The notes under the pieces were generated by a model. That model searched no databases. It saw only the letters and a program-made list of their open reading frames with translations, and had not been told where the DNA came from. The position numbers and the translations under genes were made by a program. Positions 45,143 through 53,580 of a stretch of 63,683 bases of DNA are shown here, one piece after another (the first letter of the stretch is position 1; each line of letters begins with the position of its first letter). Origin of the DNA: Bradyrhizobium sp. (GTDB lineage: Bacteria; Pseudomonadota; Alphaproteobacteria; Rhizobiales; Xanthobacteraceae); assembly GCF_030693485.1 (NCBI RefSeq), contig NZ_JAUYAN010000009.1, positions 1 to 63,683 of the forward strand, given 5' to 3'.

Positions 45143-45646
45143 TCAGCCGCCCTTCGACATCGTGATGGTCACGCCCCTTATTTCGCCCTTGGAGCTGATC
45201 TGCACGGTCTGCTTGTTGCCGGTGGTCCGCAACGTCAGGTTGGCGGCAAATCCTGAAGCTTCCACGAACACGTCGATCTGGCCACCGCCCGCCGTGCCCT
45301 GCAGATTGCCGAAAATATTGCGGCTCTTTTCGCTCCAGTTGCCGGAAATGCGCTCGCCATTGCTCGTAACATCGCTGCTCAGAACGAATTTGTAGCTGTC
45401 GCTGGCGCAGTTGAGGTTTTGCTTCAGACCGAGCCCGTTGCCGTTGACCTTGTAGTTGGCCTTGCATCGGATGCGCTCGACCGTGCCATCGGAGAGCGCA
45501 ACCGTCCCGTTGCCGCCCCATGACCCCTCGAAACCGGCAAAGGGCCCCGATTGGGCATGACCTGCTGACACCGACAACATCAGTGCGGCGCCGACGCCAG
45601 CAGCCTTGATCGCTTGTCCAAACAAGCCGGATCCAAACAACTTCAT
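45143..45646 (-). CDS. Secreted protein of unknown function
   Basis: A 167-residue protein with a signal peptide (hydrophobic GVGAALMLSVSAGHA, cleavage before QSGPF) and a beta-rich mature part: GFEGSWGGNGTVALSDGT, RIRCKANYKV, LNCASDSYKFVLSSDV, GERISGNWSEKSRNIFGN. Two Cys may form a disulfide. The pattern of alternating strands suggests a small beta-barrel or lipid-binding-like fold, but no family is assigned. The ATG at 45646 has GGGAAAA before it, and a start 15 bases upstream is possible. It sits between the two transcription units of the hopanoid region. Confidence 0.7.
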   Translation of the reverse strand: MKLFGSGLFGQAIKAAGVGAALMLSVSAGHAQSGPFAGFEGSWGGNGTVALSDGTVERIRCKANYKVNGNGLGLKQNLNCASDSYKFVLSSDVTSNGERISGNWSEKSRNIFGNLQGTAGGGQIDVFVEASGFAANLTLRTTGNKQTVQISSKGEIRGVTITMSKGG

Positions 45647-46124
45647 CGCGAGTTTTCCCATTTAAAGTGACGCTCTGATACCAGAACCGTCGCGCCGCAT
45701 CGAAGATTTAGTGTCGCCGCAGTGTGTTAGGTTCAAATGACATGTCCGGCGGCCGCCTGCCGCCACGGCGATTGCCCGTCCCCCTGGACCGGAAGTCAGC
45801 AAATTTACAAGCCGGATAACGCCGGCGCACTGCATTTTCCGATCCGGCGAAATCAAAACGCCGATGATGTCGCCAAGATTCGCATTGTTCCATTTAGCTA
45901 TCCTCGGGGGCTTCCTGCAACCGTCCATGGCAAAAAAGATAGGCAATAAATGTGTCATATATATCAAACGGTTATATTCGCGAATTGGTTCCAGCAATTT
46001 GGAATCGGGCCGCTGCAAATTTGGCCGCAATTACCAGTGCTTCTGGTCGCTCGCGGTCCGCTGCGCCCGCAATCCGCTCCCTCCGGGCCTTGTGCCGGAT
46101 TTCCCATTTCCACGATGAAGGAAG
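45647..46124. other. Divergent intergenic region, AT-rich core
   Basis: About 460 bases between two divergent secreted-protein genes. Short frames cross it but none has a domain. The stretch 45925-46000 is clearly more AT-rich than its surroundings and holds an EcfG-type promoter match on the minus strand. This is likely the promoter region for one or both genes. Confidence 0.5.
45967..45992 (-). promoter_or_regulatory. Candidate EcfG-type promoter on the minus strand
   Basis: On the minus strand the sequence reads GGAAC, 17 bases, CGTT (45992 down to 45967), which equals the alphaproteobacterial general-stress sigma factor consensus. The downstream gene start at 45646 is about 300 bases away, which would give an unusually long leader. 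About one such match is expected by chance in a window this size, so the call is tentative. Confidence 0.35.
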
Positions 46125-46364
46125 ATGATGCGTAAATTTCTCTTTGCACTCACACTGTTGTCGGTATCGGTTCCGGCCGCCGCCATCGCCCAGCAGCAGC
46201 GCAGCGGCACGGCGGAAGAGCAGGCGGCCTGTTCGCGCGACGTTCAGCGCTTCTGCCGTCCGGTCATCGATCAGGGCGACTTCACCATTCTGGCCTGCCT
46301 CCAGCAGAACCGTCCCAAGATCACCAAGGCCTGCGACCAGGTACTGAAAAGCCACGGCCAGTAA
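46125..46364 (+). CDS. Small secreted cysteine-containing protein
   Basis: A 79-residue protein with a signal peptide (MRKFLFALTLLSVSVPAAA, IAQ) and a mature part of about 55 residues with four Cys: EEQAACSRDVQRFCRPVID, TILACLQQNRPKITKACDQV. The CxxDxxxFC and LxCLxxN pattern resembles the cysteine-rich GLG1-type repeat found in small alphaproteobacterial periplasmic proteins. Two adjacent ATGs (46125 and 46128) follow AAGGAAG. It lies 200 bases upstream of hpnC in the same direction. A GC-rich hairpin follows. Role unknown. Confidence 0.7.
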   Translation: MMRKFLFALTLLSVSVPAAAIAQQQRSGTAEEQAACSRDVQRFCRPVIDQGDFTILACLQQNRPKITKACDQVLKSHGQ

Positions 46365-46375
46365 GACGGCCCGCA

Positions 46376-46395
46376 GCGGCGGCAATCGCCGCCGC
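46376..46395 (+). terminator. GC-rich hairpin after the small secreted gene
   Basis: GCGGCGG and CGCCGCCGC around a CAAT loop form a very stable stem 12 bases after the stop codon. Without a T-run it may be a rho-independent end or a pause. It would separate the small gene from the hpnC transcript. Confidence 0.5.
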
Positions 46396-46564
46396 AAACG
46401 CTGGCGGGGCCTCGTTCGGACGCGGTCTGAATGTGCGGGAAACCGCAGATAGCATTGGTTTTGGCATCGTATTCCCCTATATGGGGTCCGCGATCGATAC
46501 GCATGAGCCGGCCCCGCTGGCGGGTGCGTCGTAACCATGCCCAGATGAATGTAGCCAGTTCCTG

Positions 46565-47443
46565 ATGACTATTGCGAGCGAACTGCGATCCGGCAAGACT
46601 CACCGCGACGAGAACTTTCCGGTGGCGTCCTGGATCATTCACCCGAAACACCGGGCGCTGATCCTCGCGTTCTACAATTTCGTGCGAACCGCCGACGACA
46701 TCGCCGATCATGCCACGCTCGGCGCGCCGGAGAAGCTCGCGCTTCTCGATCTGCTTGAATCCGAATTGCTCGGCAAGGGCGATACCCAGCCCGAGGCCGT
46801 CAATCTGCGCCGCGCGCTGGCGGAGCGTTCGATGCCGCCGCGCCACGCGCTCGACGTCCTGATCGCCTTCCGGATGGACGTCACCAAGCTTCGCTATGAA
46901 AACTGGGACGAAGTGATTCACTACTGCCGATACTCAGCGATGCCGGTCGGGCGCTTCATGCTCGATGTCCATGGCGAAAGCACCTCGACCTGGGCGGCGT
47001 CGGACGCGCTCTGCGCGGGGCTGCAAATCAACAACCACCTGCAGGACTGCGGCAAGGATTTTCGCGATCTCAACCGGGTCTATCTACCGCGCGATGCGCT
47101 CGCCTCCGCCGGCGCTTCCGTCGAAGAGCTCGGACAGGCGCGGTCATCGCCGGCCCTGCTGCGATGCCTGCATGCGCTCGCGTTGCGCACCGAGGCGCTG
47201 CTCGATGAAAGCAAATCCCTAGGTGCCGAAGTCAGGGATTTTCGGCTGGGGTGCGAAATCTCCGTGATCCAGGCTTTCGCCGACAAGATCGTCGGATTGC
47301 TGAAGGTGCGCGATCCCCTCAGCGAGAGGGTGCATCTCGGTGCGGTCGAATTGCTCACCCATAGCCTCGGCGGGATCGCCGGCGAGATTGGCCGCCGCGC
47401 GGTGGGACGGCGTCCCGTCTCCAAACCGGCGGCCGGCGCATGA
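46565..47443 (+). CDS. hpnC: Hydroxysqualene synthase
   Basis: A 292-residue trans-isoprenyl diphosphate synthase-fold enzyme that turns presqualene diphosphate into hydroxysqualene, the second step of the HpnCDE route to squalene. It has HPKHRALILAFYNFVRTADDIADHA with the first Asp-rich motif near residue 43 and NHLQDCGKDFRDLNRVYLP with the second near residue 160. The ATG at 46565 has no strong ribosome binding site. The upstream 200 bases are the likely promoter of the hpnCDEFG operon. Its stop overlaps the hpnD start as ATGA. Confidence 0.9.
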   Translation: MTIASELRSGKTHRDENFPVASWIIHPKHRALILAFYNFVRTADDIADHATLGAPEKLALLDLLESELLGKGDTQPEAVNLRRALAERSMPPRHALDVLIAFRMDVTKLRYENWDEVIHYCRYSAMPVGRFMLDVHGESTSTWAASDALCAGLQINNHLQDCGKDFRDLNRVYLPRDALASAGASVEELGQARSSPALLRCLHALALRTEALLDESKSLGAEVRDFRLGCEISVIQAFADKIVGLLKVRDPLSERVHLGAVELLTHSLGGIAGEIGRRAVGRRPVSKPAAGA

Positions 47444-48279
47444 CGCTGGAGGCGGCGGCAGCCAATGCGAGTGACGGGACATCGGCGTCCGGCAGTTCGT
47501 TCTACGCGGCGATGCGCATTCTGCCGCGCGAGCAGCGCGAGGCCATGTTCCAGATCTATGATTTCTGCCGACAGGTCGACGATATCGCGGATTCCGACGG
47601 CCCGCGAGATGCGCGGCTGGCCGAACTGCAGCAGTGGCGCAACGATATCGACGCGCTCTATCAGGGCCATCCGCCGGCGCGCTTGCGCGGCTATGTGGTG
47701 TCGGTTCAGCGATTTGGGCTCAAGCGCGAGGATTTCCTGGCCATCGTCGACGGCATGGAGATGGACGTGCCGCAGGACATCCGGGCGCCGGACCTGGCCA
47801 CGCTCGATTTGTATTGCGACCGCGTCGCCAGCGCGGTCGGGCGGTTGTCGGTGCGGGTGTTCGGGCTCGCCGAGGCCGACGGCATCCTGCTGGCGCATCA
47901 TCTTGGCCGAGCGCTGCAGTTGACCAACATCCTGCGCGATATCGACGAAGACGCCGGCCTCGGCCGGCTCTATCTGCCGCTCGAGGGACTGCTGCACGCC
48001 GGCATCACCTCGACCGATCCGGCCAGGGTCACGCTCGAACCGGCGCTGCCGAAAGTATGCGTGCCGCTGGTGGCGCGCGCGCGGACGCATTTCGAGAAGG
48101 CCGACGAGATCATGCGCCGCAATCCGCGGCGGGTGGTGCGCGCGCCCCGAATCATGTCGAAATATTATCGCGCGATTCTGGAGCTGCTTGTTGTCAGGGG
48201 GTTCGCCGCGCCGCGCGCGCCGGTCCGCCTCAACAAGATGGCCCGCCTCCTCATCCTCCTTCGTTACGCGTTCATCTGA
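47440..48279 (+). CDS. hpnD: Presqualene diphosphate synthase
   Basis: A 279-residue squalene/phytoene synthase-family enzyme that joins two farnesyl diphosphates to presqualene diphosphate. The motifs are SSFYAAMRILPREQREAMF near the N-terminus, QVDDIADS near residue 46 and LTNILRDIDEDAGLGRLYLP near residue 160. The start is inside the hpnC stop (ATGA) and the stop overlaps the hpnE start (TGATG), a fully coupled arrangement. Confidence 0.92.
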   Translation: MTLEAAAANASDGTSASGSSFYAAMRILPREQREAMFQIYDFCRQVDDIADSDGPRDARLAELQQWRNDIDALYQGHPPARLRGYVVSVQRFGLKREDFLAIVDGMEMDVPQDIRAPDLATLDLYCDRVASAVGRLSVRVFGLAEADGILLAHHLGRALQLTNILRDIDEDAGLGRLYLPLEGLLHAGITSTDPARVTLEPALPKVCVPLVARARTHFEKADEIMRRNPRRVVRAPRIMSKYYRAILELLVVRGFAAPRAPVRLNKMARLLILLRYAFI

Positions 48280-49532
48280 TGCAAAACACCGTCCATATCA
48301 TCGGCGCTGGAATCTCGGGCCTGTCGGCCGCCGTGCGGCTGATGAACGCCAATTACCGGGTGCACCTCCACGAGGCCACGCAGCAGGCCGGCGGCCGCTG
48401 CCGTTCCTATTTCGATGCGGCGACCAACCTCATGATCGACAATGGCAACCATTTGTTGCTCTCGGGCAACCGGGCCGCGGTCGAATATGCAAGGTCGATC
48501 GGCACCGAGGCGGGGCTGGTCGGGCCGAAGCGCGCGCAATTCCCGTTCGTCGATCTCGCGACCGGGCAGCGCTGGCAGCTCGATCTCGGCGAGAGCCGGC
48601 TGCCGCTGTGGATCTTCGACGAGGCCCGCCGCGTCCCCGACACCGGCGTGCTCGATTATTTGGCATTGATGCCGCTGATCTGGTCAGCGCAGAGCAAACT
48701 GGTCGGCGACGCGATCCCGTGCGAGGGAACACTGTATCAGCGGCTGGTGCAGCCGCTGCTGCTGGCGGCGCTCAACGTCGATCCGCCGGAGGGGTCCGCG
48801 GGGCTCGCCGGCGCGGTGGTGCGCGAAACGCTGCTGGCGGGAGGACAAGCCTGCCGGCCACTGATCGCGCGCGACGGCCTCAGCGCGGTGCTGGTCGAGC
48901 CAGCGATCAAGCTGTTGCAGGACAAGGGCGCCAGCATCTCGTTCGGACATGAGCTGCGCGAATTCGTCGTCGCGGCGGGCCGCCTCGGTGAACTGAAATT
49001 CGGCGACGACAGCGTTGCGGTCCAGCCCGGCGACGCCGTCGTGTTGGCGGTTCCGCCACGCCCGGCCGCCGCCATGCTGCCGGGCCTGAAAACCCCCACC
49101 AAATACCGCGCCATCGTCAATGCGCATTTCCGCTTCGATCCGCCGAAGGGGCAGCCCGCCATCCTCGGTGTGGTCGGCGGACTGGTGGAGTGGCTGTTCG
49201 CGTTTCCGCAGCGCCTGTCCGTCACCATCAGCAACGCCGACCGCCTGGTGGATATGCCGCGCGAGGAACTGGCGCAGGCGATCTGGCGGGATATCTGCAA
49301 GGCGGCTGGCGTCGAGGGCGAACTGCCGCCGTGGCAGATCGTACGCGAGCGCCGCGCCACCTTCGAGGCCACGCCGGAGCAGAACGCGCAGCGGCCGGGC
49401 CCTGTGACGGCCTACAAAAACCTGTTTCTTGCCGGCGACTGGACTGATACGGGGTTGCCGGCCACCATCGAGGGATCGGTACGGTCGGGCAACCGCGCCG
49501 CCGATCTCGTTCTCGCCATGCGCAAGGCCTGA
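48279..49532 (+). CDS. hpnE: Hydroxysqualene dehydroxylase
   Basis: A 417-residue FAD-dependent amine-oxidase/phytoene-desaturase-fold enzyme that reduces hydroxysqualene to squalene. The dinucleotide motif is HIIGAGISGLSAAVRLM at residue 6 with a distal HEATQQAGGRCRSY. The C-terminal FAD block is NLFLAGDWTDTGLPATIEGSVRSG. The start overlaps the hpnD stop by one base. A 76-base gap separates it from shc. Confidence 0.92.
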   Translation: MQNTVHIIGAGISGLSAAVRLMNANYRVHLHEATQQAGGRCRSYFDAATNLMIDNGNHLLLSGNRAAVEYARSIGTEAGLVGPKRAQFPFVDLATGQRWQLDLGESRLPLWIFDEARRVPDTGVLDYLALMPLIWSAQSKLVGDAIPCEGTLYQRLVQPLLLAALNVDPPEGSAGLAGAVVRETLLAGGQACRPLIARDGLSAVLVEPAIKLLQDKGASISFGHELREFVVAAGRLGELKFGDDSVAVQPGDAVVLAVPPRPAAAMLPGLKTPTKYRAIVNAHFRFDPPKGQPAILGVVGGLVEWLFAFPQRLSVTISNADRLVDMPREELAQAIWRDICKAAGVEGELPPWQIVRERRATFEATPEQNAQRPGPVTAYKNLFLAGDWTDTGLPATIEGSVRSGNRAADLVLAMRKA

Positions 49533-49608
49533 TCGAAGAGTTGACCGGGGACGGCATTACCTCAGGTTTCCGGTGAGACCGGGCAGGGCAATATTGAGGT
49601 CGAGCAAC

Positions 49609-51573
49609 ATGCATTCCGGCAACAAATCAGTTGGCAATGAAAGCGGTGGCGCCCTGGAGGCGAGCATCGCGTCGGCGACGCAGGGGTTGCTCGGCTACCG
49701 GCAGCCGGACGGACATCTGGTGTTCGAACTGGAAGCCGATTGCACCATCCCCTCGGAATATGTGCTGCTCCGCCACTATCTCGGCGAGCCCGTCGATCGC
49801 GACCTCGAGGGCAAGATCGCCAACTACCTGCGCCGGATCCAGGGCGCCCATGGTGGCTGGGCGCTGGTGCATGACGGCGCCTTCGAAATGAGCGCCAGCG
49901 TGAAGGCCTACTTCGCGCTGAAGATGATCGGCGATTCCACCGATGCCCCGCATATGGTGCGGGCGCGCGAGGCGATCCGCTCGCGTGGCGGCGCCATCCA
50001 CAGCAACGTCTTCACGCGCTTCATGCTGTCGATGTTCGGGGTGCTGACCTGGCGCAGCGTGCCGGTATTACCGATCGAGATCATGCTGCTGCCGATGTGG
50101 TCGCCGTTCCACCTCAACAAGATTTCCTATTGGGCGCGGACCACCATCGTGCCGCTGATGGTGCTGGCGGCGCTGAAGCCGCGTGCCAAGAACGTCAGCG
50201 GCATCGGCATCGACGAATTGTTCCTGCAGCCGCCGCATTCGATCGGGATGACCGCCAAGGCACCGCATCAGAGCGCGGGCTGGTTCTATCTGTTCCGCGG
50301 CATCGACGGCATCCTGCGGACGATCGAGCCGCTGTTTCCTAGGAAGTTGCGCGCCCGCGCGATCGATGCCGCCGTCGCCTTCATCGAAGAACGGCTGAAC
50401 GGCGAGGATGGCCTCGGCGCGATCTATCCGCCGATGGCCAACACCGTGATGATGTACGAGGTGCTGGGCAAGGGCGCGGACTATCCGCCGCGCGCCATCA
50501 CCCGTAGAGGCATCGACAGGCTTCTCGTGATCGGCGAGCACGAGGCCTATTGCCAGCCCTGCGTCTCGCCGGTGTGGGACACCGCGCTGAGCTGTCATGC
50601 CCTGATCGAAGCCGGCAGCGACGCGGCGCTGGCGCCGGCCAAACACGGTCTGGACTGGCTGAAGCCGAGGCAGGTGCTGGACGTCCAGGGCGACTGGGCC
50701 GTGAAGCGGCCCGACGTTCGCCCCGGCGGCTGGGCGTTCCAGTACAACAATGACTACTATCCCGACCTCGACGATACTGCGGTCGTGGTGATGGCGATGG
50801 ACCGCGCCCGGCGCGCCAGCCACGATCCGGAATATGATGTTGCGATCAATCGCGGCCGCGAATGGATCGAGGGCATGCAAAGCCGCGACGGCGGCTGGGC
50901 CGCCTTCGACGTCAACAATCTAGAATATTATCTCAACAACATCCCGTTTTCCGATCATGGTGCGCTGCTCGATCCGCCGACCGAGGACGTCACCGCCCGC
51001 TGCGTCTCGATGCTGGCTCAGCTCGGCGAGACCGCGCAAACCAGCAAGGTGGTCGCTGACGGCGTCGACTACTTGCGCCGGACCCAGCTGGTGGAGGGAT
51101 CGTGGTATGGCCGCTGGGGGCTGAACTATATCTACGGCACCTGGTCGGTGCTGTGCGCGCTGAATGCCGCCGGCGTCGACCACCAGGACCCCGCGATGCG
51201 CAAGGCGGCTAACTGGCTGCTGTCGATCCAGAATGCCGACGGCGGCTGGGGCGAGGATGCCGTCAGCTACCGACTCGATTATAAGGGATTCGAGGGTGCC
51301 CCCAGCACCGCCTCGCAAACGGCATGGGCCTTGCTTGGTCTCATGGCAGCGGGCGAGGTCGAACATCCGGCGGTCGCGCGTGGCGTGGAGTACCTAATAG
51401 GCACACAGACCGAAAAAGGGTTGTGGGATGAGCAACGCTACACGGCAACAGGCTTTCCTCGGGTGTTTTATCTGCGCTATCATGGATATCCGAAGTTCTT
51501 CCCGCTCTGGGCGTTGGCGCGGTACCGGAATTTGCGGAACACCAACAGCAAGGTGGTAGGGGTCGGGATGTGA
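49609..51573 (+). CDS. shc: Squalene-hopene cyclase
   Basis: A 654-residue membrane-associated cyclase (also called HpnF) that protonates and cyclises squalene to hopene and diplopterol. The catalytic DLDD is at residues 386-389, in the DxDD motif. QW-type repeats are seen as LRRIQGAHGGW, MQSRDGGWAAFD, IQNADGGWGED and GTQTEKGLWDEQ. Length matches bacterial cyclases. The ATG at 49609 is taken because the frame upstream of it overlaps hpnE and looks like a shadow. The stop overlaps the GTG of hpnG. Confidence 0.95.
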   Translation: MHSGNKSVGNESGGALEASIASATQGLLGYRQPDGHLVFELEADCTIPSEYVLLRHYLGEPVDRDLEGKIANYLRRIQGAHGGWALVHDGAFEMSASVKAYFALKMIGDSTDAPHMVRAREAIRSRGGAIHSNVFTRFMLSMFGVLTWRSVPVLPIEIMLLPMWSPFHLNKISYWARTTIVPLMVLAALKPRAKNVSGIGIDELFLQPPHSIGMTAKAPHQSAGWFYLFRGIDGILRTIEPLFPRKLRARAIDAAVAFIEERLNGEDGLGAIYPPMANTVMMYEVLGKGADYPPRAITRRGIDRLLVIGEHEAYCQPCVSPVWDTALSCHALIEAGSDAALAPAKHGLDWLKPRQVLDVQGDWAVKRPDVRPGGWAFQYNNDYYPDLDDTAVVVMAMDRARRASHDPEYDVAINRGREWIEGMQSRDGGWAAFDVNNLEYYLNNIPFSDHGALLDPPTEDVTARCVSMLAQLGETAQTSKVVADGVDYLRRTQLVEGSWYGRWGLNYIYGTWSVLCALNAAGVDHQDPAMRKAANWLLSIQNADGGWGEDAVSYRLDYKGFEGAPSTASQTAWALLGLMAAGEVEHPAVARGVEYLIGTQTEKGLWDEQRYTATGFPRVFYLRYHGYPKFFPLWALARYRNLRNTNSKVVGVGM

Positions 51574-52304
51574 TTTTGGGGGCGGGGGACGACGCGTCCG
51601 TGGGCAATCCAATTGATCCGCGGCCGGTACTGATTGTGACTGGATTGGTGCAGGAGGCCCGCATCGCGGCCGGGCCCGGGATGACCGTCATCTGCAGTAG
51701 TAGCGATCCCAAGCAATTGCGGGCGCTGCTGACTGTTTTCGACCCATCGACGATCAGGGGCGTGATCAGCTTCGGGGTCGCCGGCGGATTGGACCCGAGC
51801 CTGAAATCAGGTGACGTCGTGGTGGCCACCGAGGTGCTGGCCGGCGACACCCGCTGGCTGGCCGGTCTGGCGCTCAACGAGGAACTGATCTCCAGCGTTG
51901 CCCTTGGGCGCCGCCGCGTGGTCAGGGGCGGTCTTGCCGGGGTCGAACGGGTGGTTGCCGCGCAGGCCTGCAAAGCCGCGCTGCGCTCGGAGACGGGTGC
52001 TGCCGCCGTCGACATGGAAAGCCATATCGCAGCTGCCTACGCGACCGGGGCCGGTTTGCCCTTCGCGGCCCTGCGCGTGATCAGCGATCCCGCCAGCCGG
52101 GCCTTGCCGGCGCTGGCGATGGCCGCGATCAAGCCGAACGGCGATATCGATTTGCGCAAGGTGCTGAGCGGCGTGGCCCGCAACCCGCTGACGCTGCGCG
52201 CGCTGGTCTACACCGGGTTCGATTTCAACCGCGCACTGAAAAGCCTGCGCGACACCAGGGGCTTCCTGCTCCGCGGCGAGCGCCTCGTCGCGGCGGAGCT
52301 CTGA
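51570..52304 (+). CDS. hpnG: Adenosylhopane nucleosidase/phosphorylase
   Basis: A 244-residue nucleoside phosphorylase-fold protein that removes adenine from adenosylhopane to give ribosylhopane (or its phosphate). It shows VLIVTGLVQEARIAAGPG, GVISFGVAGGLDPSLKSGDVVV and the family motif AAVDMESHIAA near residue 145. It starts with GTG in a GTGA overlap with shc. A strong terminator follows 27 bases later. Confidence 0.9.
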   Translation: MILGAGDDASVGNPIDPRPVLIVTGLVQEARIAAGPGMTVICSSSDPKQLRALLTVFDPSTIRGVISFGVAGGLDPSLKSGDVVVATEVLAGDTRWLAGLALNEELISSVALGRRRVVRGGLAGVERVVAAQACKAALRSETGAAAVDMESHIAAAYATGAGLPFAALRVISDPASRALPALAMAAIKPNGDIDLRKVLSGVARNPLTLRALVYTGFDFNRALKSLRDTRGFLLRGERLVAAEL

Positions 52305-52331
52305 ATACCGAATCTTTGACGAAAAACGAAA

Positions 52332-52370
52332 ACGGGGCGCGATCGGCATCGCGCCCCGTCTTGTTGTTTG
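52332..52370. terminator. Intrinsic terminator between hpnG and hpnH
   Basis: ACGGGGCGCGAT (52332-52343) and ATCGCGCCCCGT (52348-52359) form a perfect 12-base stem with a 4-base loop. T-rich CTTGTTGTTT follows on the plus strand and an A-rich GAAAAACGAAA precedes it, which gives a T-run on the minus strand. It can end both convergent transcripts. Confidence 0.85.
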
Positions 52371-52381
52371 ACGTGCCCTGA

Positions 52382-53542
52382 TCAGGCGGCGGTTGAAGCC
52401 TTCTGCTGCGCCTTGGCGGCAGCCGCGGCGGCCTCGTCGCGGCGGATATCCGACAGGCGCTTCTGCACTTCAGCCGAGAAGATGTACTGTGCCGGACGCT
52501 GGTGATCGAGACTGATCTCGGGCGCCATCGGACCCGTGGTCCTGATGCCGCGCAGCGACACCCACATCGCCTTCAGCGGATTGGCCAGCGCCGCGTTCGC
52601 CGCGGTCGGCTCGTAGCCGCAATGCGCCATGCAGTCGGCGCACTTCTCGTATTTGCCGGTGCCGTAGGTGTCCCAGTCCGTGGTGTCCATCAGTTCCTTG
52701 AAGGTCTGGGTGTAGCCCTCGCCGAGCAAATAGCACGGCTTCTGCCAGCCGAAAATGTTGCGCGCCGGCATGCCCCAGGGGGTGCACTCGTATTCCTGAT
52801 TGCCGGCAAGGAAATCCAGGAACAGGCCGGAATGCATGAAATTCCACTTCTTGCCCTTGCCGAGCGCGAACACGTCGCGGAACAGCTTCTTGGTCTTGGT
52901 GCGGTTGAGGAAGTGCTCCTGGTCGGGCGCGCGTTCATAGGCATAGCCGGGCGACATCGAGACGCCGACCCCGAGCTCAGTGGTGAAGTCGAGGAACTTG
53001 GCGATATCTTCCGCGGCATGGCCGTCGAAGATGGTGGCATTGACGTTGACGGCGAAGCCCTTGGCCTTGGCGGCCTTGATCGCCGAGACCGCGCGATCGA
53101 ACACGCCCTTCTGCGACACCGCCTTGTCGTGGTGGTCCTTCAGGCCGTCGAGATGCACCGAGAAGAACAGATAGGGTGACGGCTCGAACAGATCGAGCTT
53201 CTTTTCCAGCAGCAGCGCGTTGGTGCACAGCGACACGAATTTCTTGCGCGCCACCAGGCCGCGGACGATCTCGCCGATTTCCTTGTGGATCAGCGGCTCG
53301 CCGCCGGGAATCGCCACCATCGGCGCGCCGCATTCGTCGGCGGCATCCCAGCATTCCTGCGCCGACATGCGGCGGTTGAGGATCGCGTCGGGATAGTCGA
53401 TCTTGCCGCAGCCGACGCAGGCGAGGTTGCAGCGAAACAACGGTTCGAGCATCAGCACCAGCGGATAGCGTTTTCGGCCAAGCAGCTTCTGCTTCATCAT
53501 GTAGCCGCCGATACGCAACTCTTTGAAGAACGGTATTGCCAT
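52382..53542 (-). CDS. hpnH: Adenosylhopane synthase (radical SAM)
   Basis: A 386-residue radical-SAM enzyme that adds the 5'-deoxyadenosyl group of SAM to hopene (diploptene), starting the C35 side chain. The cluster-binding cysteines are Cys38, Cys42 and Cys45 in CNLACVGC, followed by AIPGGEPLIHKEIGEI. A C-terminal Cys cluster YEKCADCMAHCGYEP near residue 310 may bind a further metal or be structural. The tail is Ala/Lys-rich. It is convergent with hpnG and is followed in transcription by nothing else. ispH lies upstream 38 bases away, so ispH-hpnH is likely one transcript. Confidence 0.93.
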   Translation of the reverse strand: MAIPFFKELRIGGYMMKQKLLGRKRYPLVLMLEPLFRCNLACVGCGKIDYPDAILNRRMSAQECWDAADECGAPMVAIPGGEPLIHKEIGEIVRGLVARKKFVSLCTNALLLEKKLDLFEPSPYLFFSVHLDGLKDHHDKAVSQKGVFDRAVSAIKAAKAKGFAVNVNATIFDGHAAEDIAKFLDFTTELGVGVSMSPGYAYERAPDQEHFLNRTKTKKLFRDVFALGKGKKWNFMHSGLFLDFLAGNQEYECTPWGMPARNIFGWQKPCYLLGEGYTQTFKELMDTTDWDTYGTGKYEKCADCMAHCGYEPTAANAALANPLKAMWVSLRGIRTTGPMAPEISLDHQRPAQYIFSAEVQKRLSDIRRDEAAAAAAKAQQKASTAA

Positions 53543-53580
53543 TACAGGTTTTCTTTCTGGACTTTGGTAGCGAAAGCAGA

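Noticed and set aside
45662..46030. A 122-codon minus-strand frame in the divergent intergenic region
   Set aside because: No family features or usable ribosome binding site. It runs across the AT-rich promoter area.
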